From contig NZ_JAFREP010000007.1 of assembly GCF_017377855.1 (NCBI RefSeq), forward strand, positions 124,001 through 188,000: a stretch of DNA of 64,000 bases. The letters are read 5' to 3'. Made by a program: the position numbers and the translations under genes. The notes beneath the pieces are model-generated. The model was not told the origin of the DNA. It saw nothing but the letters and a program-made list of their open reading frames with translations, and made no database searches. This document shows positions 47,530 through 55,505 of the stretch, piece after piece; position 1 is the first letter of the stretch; every line of letters begins with the position of its first letter. This DNA is from Acanthopleuribacter pedis. Its GTDB lineage: Bacteria; Acidobacteriota; Holophagae; Acanthopleuribacterales; Acanthopleuribacteraceae.

Positions 47530-50427
47530 ATGTCGAAAACGCCTCACCCCGATCAGCGCCAATCTTCCGACGAGATCCCCTTCTGGAACACCATTCTCCA
47601 CTACCTGGGCATTGATATCCGCGCGGGTGAGGGGTGGATCGCCACGCTTGTGCTGCTGTATTCCGGTTTGCTGTTCGCCTGTTTCTACACCGGCAAGGTG
47701 GTGCGCCAGTCGACCTTTGTCGATTCGCTGGGTGCCGTGCAACTGCCGCTGGCCTATTTTGCCGTTGCGCTAACGTCCTACCCGATCCTGCGGGTTTACG
47801 GCCGGTTGGTCGACCGCTTTCCTCGTCGCCATCTATCGGCGGGCAGCAATCTATTCCTTGCCGTGGGTTCGCTTGCTTTTTGGTGGTGGTTCCGCGAAAC
47901 CACCGAACTGGTTTCCTTCGCGTTTTACCTCTGGGTAGGGATTGCCTTCGGAATTTCTGTGAGCCAGTTTTGGTCTTTCGCCAACCATCTCTTCGATCCC
48001 CAGCGCGCCAAACGTTTGTTCGCTTTGATTGCCGCCGGCGGCGCCCTGGGCGGCATGTTTGGCAGCCAATTGGCCCGCTTGATCGCGCTGCACGGCGAAA
48101 CCCGCCACGTGCTGATCGCGGCCGCGGTGATGATGGCCTGCTTGTCTTTGCTGATCTACGCCATTGACGCCCGCGCGGACCAACGGGATGAAAAGTCGCT
48201 TCCACCGAAACCCTCCAAGGGAGACCAGGCCCGGGGCGGCCTGCAATTGGTTTTTGGGGACAAGTACCTTAAGTTGGTGGCACTGACGACCTTTCTTTCG
48301 CTGGTGCTGGCTCAGTTTGTCGATTTGCAGTTCAACTGGGTTGTCGAAAACGCGACCAATGACCTCAGTGAACGGACCTCGCTGTTCGGTAACCTCTTTT
48401 CCTTAATCAGTATCTCGGCTTTTGTGTTTCAAATCTTCCTCACCTCGCGCATCCACCGCAACTTGGGTGTGGGGTTCGGCATGCGCGTGTTGCCCTTCAC
48501 CATCGTGGCGGGGACGAGCTTGGTTTTGTTGAGCTTCGGCATGTTACCCGAGGTTCTTCTGGCCACCGTATTTTGCCTGAAGGTGGGTGAGGGTGGCTTC
48601 CGCCATTCGATTGAACAGGTGACGCGCGAGCTGTTGTTCCTACCGGTACGGCCGGAAATTCGTTCCAAGGCCAAGGCGTACATCGATGTCTTTGTGACCC
48701 GCTTTGGTCGCGGCGCCGCCGCGTTGGTGCTGCTTTCTGTAAGTTTCGGCTTGCTTCACCCGATGCACGTCGGCTGGGTGACCTTGGTGCTGGGGACGGT
48801 GTGGTTAACCGTCACCCTGTTTACCCACAAGCACTACATTCGCAGTTATCGGGACTCACTGCAAACCGCCGCTTTGACTGAGCCGATCAACTTTAATGTC
48901 AATGACATGGTCTCGCTGGAATTGTTGTTCCAAGGCCTGGGAAGTACCGATCCAAAACGGGTGCTCAACAGCATTGATCTGTTGGAAAGCAATGAAAAGA
49001 GCCATTTGATTCCCGCCCTGTTGTTGCACCACGAGAGCGCGCAAGTGCGCATCCGGGTGTTGGGTGTTTTGTCCGCCGAACGGCGCGAGGAGGCGCTGCC
49101 GCTGATTCGCCGCTGCTTAAGTGACAGCGATCCCGAGGTGCGTGCCACCGTGGTTCGTACCTTGGCAGGTATGCAGGGCGAAGATGTGTGTGCGCTGATG
49201 CAACCCGAAATGACCAATCCCGATTTTAGGGTGCGCGCCGCCGCCATTGCCTGTTTGGCCTGTTACGGCGATGAGAAGATGGTGCAGCAGGCCGGTCAGA
49301 GTTTGGTGGAAATGAGCCGTGACGCCGATCCGCGGGTACGCGCCGAGGCTGCCAAGTCCCTGCAAGAAATCCCCGATCCTCATTTCCAAATTCAACTGGT
49401 GCAGTTCCTCTACGACCAAGACCACATGGTGGTGCGTCAAGCGATTCGGGCCGTGCAAGAACGGGCCGAAACCGGTTTTCCCAACCCCATGTACGTGCCT
49501 ACCCTGATCTCGCTGATGCGCGAACGGCGGCTAAAACATGTGTGCCGCCAAGCCCTGGTTGCCTCGGGTGAAGCCGTGATTCCGGCGCTGGTTCACTTTA
49601 TGAACGACACGGAGGAACACGTATGGGTGCGTCGTGCCATCCCCAAAACCATTGCCCAAGTTGGGGGGTTGGCCTCGGCCACCGCCCTCATCGAAAACTT
49701 AACCACGCGCGACTCCTTTCTGCGACACAAGGTGATTGAGGCATTGGGAACCTTGTGTGGCAAAAAGGTCAACATGACCTTTGCCGCGCGCAAAATTCGC
49801 GAGGCGATTCATGGCGAGGCCTCGCGCTACATGCGCAGGCTCGGTGATCTGCATGTGTTGCGTTTCGAGCGCTTTGGCCGTTTGGAAGGCCCGCTCGTGA
49901 AGTGGAACTACCGCGGCGAGCGTCAGCCGACGCTGTTACACCAACTTCTGGCCGAGCGACTGGTATCCCAGCTTTCCAACTTGCTGGGTTTGATTAGCTT
50001 GCTTTATCCAAAGCAGGATCTTCGGGCCGCCGAACGCAACCTCGTCAGCATTAAACCCAAACGGCGCAGCAATGCCGTTGAGTATTTGGACAGCGCCATC
50101 AGTGGTGATGTTCATCGCTTCATGATGGCCGTGATCGGCGACACCCGTCTTAGCGACAAATTGAAAACCGGGGCCAAGTTGTTCCAAATTGAATCGGAAC
50201 CGCTCGAGGTGGTGCTGACACGCCTGATCCTCGAGCATCATCCCGGCGATCCCGTCCAGAACGCGATTGCCGCCGCCGCCGTGTACCGGGTTTACGCGGA
50301 GGAGCACCAAAGCTTGTATCCGCTGGTCGAACGCATGGCCGCGGAGGCGACCAACCATTTTGTGCTTGAAACCGCCGAGTGGGTGTGGAAACAAATACGT
50401 GCCGGGCGCAAATCGCCGACCCCTTAA
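47530..50427 (+). CDS. MFS/ADP-ATP-translocase-like membrane protein with C-terminal HEAT repeats
   Basis: 965 residues. The first 440 form about twelve membrane segments with an Npt1/NTP-transporter or MFS-like character (VRQSTFVDSLGAVQLPLAYF, RGAAALVLLSVSFG). From about 480 to 760 are HEAT-type helical repeats (DSDPEVRATVVRTLAGMQ, DADPRVRAEAAKSLQEI, DQDHMVVRQAIRAVQ). The last 200 residues are helical and unrecognised. Such MFS-HEAT proteins occur in several phyla without a known substrate. The ATG at 47530 was chosen over upstream codons. It is followed 30 bp later by a cyclic-nucleotide-binding-domain gene, probably a functional partner. Confidence 0.8.
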   Translation: MSKTPHPDQRQSSDEIPFWNTILHYLGIDIRAGEGWIATLVLLYSGLLFACFYTGKVVRQSTFVDSLGAVQLPLAYFAVALTSYPILRVYGRLVDRFPRRHLSAGSNLFLAVGSLAFWWWFRETTELVSFAFYLWVGIAFGISVSQFWSFANHLFDPQRAKRLFALIAAGGALGGMFGSQLARLIALHGETRHVLIAAAVMMACLSLLIYAIDARADQRDEKSLPPKPSKGDQARGGLQLVFGDKYLKLVALTTFLSLVLAQFVDLQFNWVVENATNDLSERTSLFGNLFSLISISAFVFQIFLTSRIHRNLGVGFGMRVLPFTIVAGTSLVLLSFGMLPEVLLATVFCLKVGEGGFRHSIEQVTRELLFLPVRPEIRSKAKAYIDVFVTRFGRGAAALVLLSVSFGLLHPMHVGWVTLVLGTVWLTVTLFTHKHYIRSYRDSLQTAALTEPINFNVNDMVSLELLFQGLGSTDPKRVLNSIDLLESNEKSHLIPALLLHHESAQVRIRVLGVLSAERREEALPLIRRCLSDSDPEVRATVVRTLAGMQGEDVCALMQPEMTNPDFRVRAAAIACLACYGDEKMVQQAGQSLVEMSRDADPRVRAEAAKSLQEIPDPHFQIQLVQFLYDQDHMVVRQAIRAVQERAETGFPNPMYVPTLISLMRERRLKHVCRQALVASGEAVIPALVHFMNDTEEHVWVRRAIPKTIAQVGGLASATALIENLTTRDSFLRHKVIEALGTLCGKKVNMTFAARKIREAIHGEASRYMRRLGDLHVLRFERFGRLEGPLVKWNYRGERQPTLLHQLLAERLVSQLSNLLGLISLLYPKQDLRAAERNLVSIKPKRRSNAVEYLDSAISGDVHRFMMAVIGDTRLSDKLKTGAKLFQIESEPLEVVLTRLILEHHPGDPVQNAIAAAAVYRVYAEEHQSLYPLVERMAAEATNHFVLETAEWVWKQIRAGRKSPTP

Positions 50428-50457
50428 ACTTAGGTAACATTCCGCCGGGAGCCGCTT

Positions 50458-50862
50458 ATGACCGACATGGCCCAAATCGAAAAAATCCTTTTCCTCCGCG
50501 AAGTAAACCTGTTTCGTTACTGCACCGCGGGGGAGGTGCTCGGTATATCCAACCTGGCGGAAGAAACCCATTTTGAGGCGGGTAAAACCATTTACACGCC
50601 GGGTGACAGCGCCGAGTATTTGTTTTGCGTTGTTTCCGGGGAGGTGGTGATTGAAGACCAAGGTTCTTCTCAAACGCTCGGCCCTCATGACGCCTTCGGC
50701 CACCAGGACATCCTCAGTGGGCGGTTGCGGAGCTGCACGGCGCGGGTGGCCCGCGACGTGCACCTGATCATCGTGGACGCCGAGGACTTTTTTGATTTGA
50801 TGTCCAACAATATCGACATTGTTAAAGCCCTGTTTCGGCAGGTGTTATCCGCGGTCGGTTAG
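50458..50862 (+). CDS. Stand-alone cyclic-nucleotide-binding-domain protein
   Basis: 134 residues comprising one cNMP-binding beta-roll (FEAGKTIYTPGDSAEYLFCVVSGEVVIE ... LGPHDAFGHQDIL) and flanking helices, without any DNA-binding domain. The phosphate-binding cassette (normally GE followed by R and A) is not clearly kept (FGHQDIL), so nucleotide binding is doubtful. It probably works with the MFS-HEAT protein just upstream; related proteins carry this domain in the same chain. Confidence 0.78.
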   Translation: MTDMAQIEKILFLREVNLFRYCTAGEVLGISNLAEETHFEAGKTIYTPGDSAEYLFCVVSGEVVIEDQGSSQTLGPHDAFGHQDILSGRLRSCTARVARDVHLIIVDAEDFFDLMSNNIDIVKALFRQVLSAVG

Positions 50863-51158
50863 TGATTGCTTCGTGGACCCCGGTGTTCTTTGGGTTTGCG
50901 GCCTTCTAAACCCACGTGGCGCTGAAGCGAGGGGGAATTTTCTAAAGATCTGGCGTAAAATGATTTGGAACAAGCGGAGCTGTACCTGGCGGGTGCGTTG
51001 AGTCTTTTTGCAGGCCGTTGCAACCTAGGGGTTTAGCGAAAACCACGGCGCGTTATCGTCTTGCATGAGTTAAATTTTGGTGAGATTTTACCCGCGATGG
51101 TTTGGTAGACTGACGCTCTGTGTGTTTTCAACCGATTCGGTAATTACCGCATGGGATT
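50863..51158. other. Non-coding region
   Basis: About 300 bp with no gene. A 7-bp hairpin TGGGTTT/AAACCCA (50891-50914) lacks a T run. The segment CTAAAGATCTGGCG (50942 onward) resembles CTAAAGAACTGGCG at 54007 (20 of 26 bases), possibly a small repeated signal. Confidence 0.4.
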
Positions 51159-51369
51159 AGCCCGCATTTCTCACGAGAATTCGTCGCGAGAAGCTGAAAG
51201 CCTTGTGATTACGAAGCTTACGACCAAGCGCAAACGGAGCGGGGCCGACCTTTCGGCGTAGCAGCGCTACGTCGAGTCTTGCTCGATTGAGTAAAAGGGA
51301 GGGCCGCCCCCTCGTAATCGCATGGCTTTCGGCTTCGCGGCAGAATTCCTTGTGAGAAATGCGGGCTAG
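51159..51369 (+). repeat. MITE-like inverted-repeat element, copy C
   Basis: 211 bp, TA-flanked, ends TAGCCCGCATTTCTCAC and TTGTGAGAAATGCGGGCTA. The interior matches copy B, with CGTAGC-AGC-GCTACG at the centre. It stands about 140 bp upstream of the phosphatase-kinase gene. Confidence 0.9.
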
Positions 51370-51509
51370 GCGTCGATCTACCCCGGTTTGTTTGATCCCT
51401 CGTGGCGGGATAATTAGGTTTTCCGCCCGCATTTTCGATGAAAAATCATACCCAATGCGCTTTTTTGGGTTTAGCTAACCATTCCCTCACGCGCCGGAGG
51501 TGCGTTCCC

Positions 51510-53624
51510 TTGAACAGAATTTTGCTGCTTGTGTTGTTGTGTTTCTTCCCCCTTGTCGCTGGTATTGCCCCCGATGTCGTGGTGCCCAAACCCGGCCAAC
51601 GAATAGTCGCCGTCGGCGATATCCACGGTGATTACAACGCCTTGGTTTCGATTTTGAAAAAGGCCGGTCTGGTTGATGAACAACGCAATTGGACCGGTGG
51701 TGACACTATTTTTGTGCAAACCGGGGATATGACCGACCGTGGTCCCGATGTGCGCAAGGTGTTCGATTTGTTGATGGCCTTAGAAGAACAGGCGCCCGCC
51801 CAAGGCGGTCAGGTTCATGTGTTGCTGGGCAACCACGAAACCATGAACCTGTCACTGTTTATGCGGGATGTGGGGCGCGAGAGTTACGCGGCCTTTGCCG
51901 GCGAGAATGCCGAGAAGTTACGCAAAAAAGCCTACAATGCTTTTAAGCGGTTGCGCCGTAAGTCCGATACCGTCATGGGCTTACAAGCTCCCCATTTTTC
52001 CAAAGCCTTTGAGAAAGAATGGTATGAACGACGTCCGCTTGGTTACCTAGAATACATCGACGCGATTAGCCCCGACGGGGTTTACGGCAAGTGGTTGCGC
52101 GGTAAAAACGCGGTGCTGCGCGTGGGGCATACCGTGTTTGTCCACGGGGGGATTGACCCCGATGCCTACGGCGAGGATTGGACCGAGGCCGAGGTTAACA
52201 AAAACTTGCGGGCGGATATTGCCGCCTTCGATGCGTTTCGCGCCGCCATGATCGAGGCTGGGAGCATTACCCCTTACGACGATATTTCCGAAATGCTGGG
52301 GTCCGCCCAGCGCCATCTGGAAAACCCCAAACGCGATCCACGCGGCAACCGCATGCGGTTAAGTGCCAAGGAACGGGCTTACAACGAGACCCTGCTCGCT
52401 TTTATCAAGTTTCAGACCGAGATGACCCAACTCAACAGCAAAAAGGCACTGTGGTTCCGCGGCTTCGCCGATTGGCACGAAACCAACGATCTGGCCAAGG
52501 TGGAGACTTTGGTTAAACGCGACGAGGTGCGCCATTTCGTTGCCGGTCACACCCCGCAAGGTCAGGGGATTGCGATGCGGTTCGGGGGGCGTATCATTTT
52601 GGTGGATACGGGCATGTTGCATTCCCATTACGGCGGTCAGCCCGCCGCGTTGGAAATCATCGACACCACCTTTCGGGCCATTTATTTAGATCGGACCGAG
52701 GTTTTGTTGCGCGACGCCGCGCCCGCGGGCGAACCCCGATTGGTCGGCGAGGGGCCGATTGAGTCGATTATTCCGCCCGTCCCCGCGATCTGGACCGGGG
52801 TGGGTGTGCTGACCAACGGCAAAGTCGCCATGGAAAAAACACCGGATCACGAGCGTACCTACATCACCAAAGACGGGAACCCGCAGCCGTTTCGCGGCGA
52901 CAACCAGGTGTTGCAGTTGTTGCGTGAGGCCGAGATCGGGCGATTTAAAGAACTGGGTAGTGGCAAAACCCTGCCGCGGCGCGCCGAGATGCGCCACAAC
53001 GGGGTTCACTTCCGCGCCATTTTCCGCACCGTGGACAGTGGTGGGGAATTCAAACGCGGTGTTGCCAACCGCGTGAACGACCATTACGGGTACGAGGTTG
53101 CCGCCTACCATCTCAGCCGTTTGATGGGTTTGTACCGCGTGCCGCCCGTCGTGCTGCGCGACCACGGCGGCCGCCAGGGTTCTTTTCAGTTTTGGATTGA
53201 GAACGGCATGACCGAAACCGTTCGGCTTGAAAAAGGCGTCGCCATTCCCGACGAGGACCGCTTTTACCTGCAAGACCAGAGCATGCGTGTGTTTGACGCC
53301 TTGATCCAAAATCTTGATCGCAATCAGGGAAACTTTCTCTTCGATCACAATTGGAACCTTTGGTACATCGACCACACGCGCGCTTTTGACCGCAACCCGA
53401 CCCTGCGCGACGCCAAGAACATTCACCGCTGTGATCGTACGTTTTTCAAAAATTTGCAGGAAGTGGGTGACGACCAAATTGCCGAGTTGTTGGCCCCCTT
53501 CTTGAAAAAGTCCGAAATCAGGAGCTTGCTCAAGCGCCGCGCCAAGTTGGTTCGTCACTTGGAAAAGAAAATTGCGAAAAAAGGTGAAGCGGCTGTTTTA
53601 TACGACCTGAAATGGGTTGATTAG
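51510..53624 (+). CDS. Exported metallophosphatase fused to a kinase-like domain
   Basis: 704 residues. A signal peptide or anchor (NRILLLVLLCFFPLVAG) is followed by a calcineurin-like phosphatase: GDIHGD (about 36), GDMTDRGPD (about 72), GNHE (about 107), VHGGI and GHTPQGQG (about 345), as in Shewanella-like protein phosphatases. From about 470 a second domain has YGYEVAAYHLSRLMGLYRVPP and NLDRNQGN (about 603) then LWYIDHTRAFDRN, resembling the catalytic loop and metal-binding Asp of HipA/FAM20-type kinases. The frame opens at an ATG at 51438 without a ribosome site; TTG at 51510 has GGAGG and starts the signal peptide. The stop codon TAG is provided by repeat copy D. Confidence 0.8.
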   Translation: MNRILLLVLLCFFPLVAGIAPDVVVPKPGQRIVAVGDIHGDYNALVSILKKAGLVDEQRNWTGGDTIFVQTGDMTDRGPDVRKVFDLLMALEEQAPAQGGQVHVLLGNHETMNLSLFMRDVGRESYAAFAGENAEKLRKKAYNAFKRLRRKSDTVMGLQAPHFSKAFEKEWYERRPLGYLEYIDAISPDGVYGKWLRGKNAVLRVGHTVFVHGGIDPDAYGEDWTEAEVNKNLRADIAAFDAFRAAMIEAGSITPYDDISEMLGSAQRHLENPKRDPRGNRMRLSAKERAYNETLLAFIKFQTEMTQLNSKKALWFRGFADWHETNDLAKVETLVKRDEVRHFVAGHTPQGQGIAMRFGGRIILVDTGMLHSHYGGQPAALEIIDTTFRAIYLDRTEVLLRDAAPAGEPRLVGEGPIESIIPPVPAIWTGVGVLTNGKVAMEKTPDHERTYITKDGNPQPFRGDNQVLQLLREAEIGRFKELGSGKTLPRRAEMRHNGVHFRAIFRTVDSGGEFKRGVANRVNDHYGYEVAAYHLSRLMGLYRVPPVVLRDHGGRQGSFQFWIENGMTETVRLEKGVAIPDEDRFYLQDQSMRVFDALIQNLDRNQGNFLFDHNWNLWYIDHTRAFDRNPTLRDAKNIHRCDRTFFKNLQEVGDDQIAELLAPFLKKSEIRSLLKRRAKLVRHLEKKIAKKGEAAVLYDLKWVD

Positions 53625-53811
53625 CCCGTGGTTCTCACCAGGATTCGTCGCGAGAAGCTGAAAGCCTTGTGAGTACGAAGATGACGACCAAGCTACGGTA
53701 GAGGGGTAGCAGCTGAGGCGAAGGCGGCTCGACCGAGTAGGGCGGAAGGCAAACCCACGTAATCGCATGGGTTGCCCCCTAGCAGAATTCCTTGTGAGAA
53801 ATGCGGGTTAG
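53622..53811 (+). repeat. MITE-like inverted-repeat element, copy D
   Basis: 190 bp. The left end is degraded (TAGCCCGTGGTTCTCACCAGG) and the right end intact (TTGTGAGAAATGCGGG). The central hairpin has lost symmetry. Its first bases supply the stop codon of the preceding gene, so the insertion probably shortened that protein slightly. Confidence 0.85.
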
Positions 53812-54323
53812 GCCCACGCCGAGCGCGTCGCTTGCCGGAATCTCCGCGAAGCACTTTTAAACCGGGGCTTTACACAGGGATTTACGATGTTTTGGCACTG
53901 GTCTTTTCTGTTGTCCCTGGTTTTTTTGGGTCTCGTGGATGCTCTTTAATTCCCTTGCCGGTGCATTTAGGGGGAAACTAAGGGTTCGTTTAATTCTCGC
54001 CGAAAGCTAAAGAACTGGCGGAAAACAGCTTGATAAAATTCACGATCCCGCTGTAGGGTGATGTTTTGCGTGGGTTATGCCAAAGCGGGTTTTTATCGAT
54101 AAGTTTTTAAATACCTTCAACCTAAGAGGCTCGAACCATGTGGTAGATTTTTTTTAAGCCGTTGTTATTCAGGTGCTTCTTGAAAATCAGAGCTAAGTAG
54201 CGTGCCTTGTAGGTTCTCGTGTTCAGGGTGTGCTCGTTTTTTGAATTGGGTGAATGGGGCCGGCCGTTGTGCTTGGTTCGCTTGCGCCTGTTTCCTTTTG
54301 AGATTCTAGATCGTGGGGACTCG
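53812..54323. other. Non-coding, AT-richer region upstream of the exporter operon
   Basis: About 510 bp. A 20-codon frame at 53887-53949 (MFWHWSFLLSLVFLGLVDAL) could make a tiny membrane peptide but has no clear ribosome site. The motif CTAAAGAACTGGCG (54007) is shared with 50942. Promoters for the exporter operon must lie here. Confidence 0.4.
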
Positions 54324-55505
54324 ATGTCTGTTCTCTTTACACAGACGATGCGCGCCATGCGCGCCGACCATCCAAAGTACTTAATTGCAGGCAAACTTTT
54401 GATTTTGTTGGTGATGGCGATTTGGGGCTATTGGTTTTTCAAGTCGTCGATTGTGTTGTACGAAACGTCCGCCGCCTGTCGGCTCGAACTGCGGCCCGCG
54501 CCCATGCGCATTGAATCCGAAATCCAAGGGTCCGTGGCGAGTCATACCCTCGAACTGGGACGGGAGGTACAGCGGGGCGAGGTGTTGCTTACCCTGGATG
54601 GGCGCCGCCTGTCACTGGCACAACAAACCACCGCCGCTGAATCGGCACTGCTGGAGACCAAGTTGACCGGATTACGCCGTCGTTTGGAAGCCGAGGCCGA
54701 GGCCTTGCTGCTGCTCCGTAAATCAGCGCGTTTGAAGCGGGTGGAAAATGAGGCCCAGGTTCGCGAGGTGGAAAGCAGTTCCCGCCAAGCCGTGTTGGAG
54801 CAGCAGGCGGCGAGGGCGTTGGCCGAAAAGGGTTTGCTGCCCTCCGTTGAATCCGCGCGCTTGGACAGTGAGGAGAAGGGGCTGCGCGCGCGGCTTGAGG
54901 CCGAGCAAGTGCGCGTGGAGCGCGAGAGCGTTGGTCAGAATCGCGAGACCGCGCTGCTCCAGGCGCGTATTTACGCCTTGGAAGGGGAGATCGCCGAGAC
55001 CGAGGCGCGCGTGGGCGTGTTGCAGGGCCGCCTGGCTGAATTTGATTTCCAATTGGCGCGCTTGCAACTTACCGCGCCCAGCGACGGGGTGTTGGGTGCC
55101 GTGGGGCGTTTTCCGGCGGGTTCTTTTTTGGAAGAGGGTGAAACCGTGGCGACCCTGTTGCCGCGCGGTCATCTGACCGCGGTCGCCGATTTTCAGCCGC
55201 ACCAGGCCTTGGGCCGCATAGGCTTGGGCCAGTCCGCGCGCATCAAACTCGACGGTTTTCCCTGGACCCAGTTCGGCTACCTGCCCGCGCGCGTCGAACG
55301 CATTGCCGGAGAAGTGCATGGCCAGGGCATTCGCGTGGAGATGGCGCTGGAAGACGCCGCTTCCTACGGGGCACCCCTCCAACACGGCCAGCCCGGGCTC
55401 GTTGAAATCGAGGTTGAGCGGGTTTCGCCCGCCCAGCTTTTGTGGCGGATGTTGGGCAAGGTTGCACTCGGCGAGCAAGAGGTCGCCGTGGACGGGAGTC
55501 GTTGA
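54324..55505 (+). CDS. HlyD-family membrane fusion protein of a peptide exporter
   Basis: 393 residues: short cytoplasmic tail, one membrane segment (about 20-45, GKLLILLVMAIWGYWFF), a lipoyl/barrel-sandwich half (SVASHTLELGREVQRGEVLL), a long coiled-coil hairpin (about 95-240) and the second half-barrel (LTAPSDGVLGAVGRFPAGSF). It bridges the inner-membrane ABC transporter to the outer membrane. The frame opens earlier, but the ATG at 54324 with GTGGGGA is the natural start. It overlaps the first ABC gene (ATGA) and is the first gene of a three-gene set. Confidence 0.88.
   Translation: MSVLFTQTMRAMRADHPKYLIAGKLLILLVMAIWGYWFFKSSIVLYETSAACRLELRPAPMRIESEIQGSVASHTLELGREVQRGEVLLTLDGRRLSLAQQTTAAESALLETKLTGLRRRLEAEAEALLLLRKSARLKRVENEAQVREVESSSRQAVLEQQAARALAEKGLLPSVESARLDSEEKGLRARLEAEQVRVERESVGQNRETALLQARIYALEGEIAETEARVGVLQGRLAEFDFQLARLQLTAPSDGVLGAVGRFPAGSFLEEGETVATLLPRGHLTAVADFQPHQALGRIGLGQSARIKLDGFPWTQFGYLPARVERIAGEVHGQGIRVEMALEDAASYGAPLQHGQPGLVEIEVERVSPAQLLWRMLGKVALGEQEVAVDGSR

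Noticed and set aside
46880..48205. 441-residue open frame on the minus strand
   Set aside because: It spans glsB, repeat copy B and the start of the MFS-HEAT gene; Arg/Gly-rich composition is typical of an antisense shadow.
53887..53949. 20-codon hydrophobic peptide
   Set aside because: No clear ribosome site or conservation evidence; short hydrophobic frames are expected by chance in T-rich DNA.
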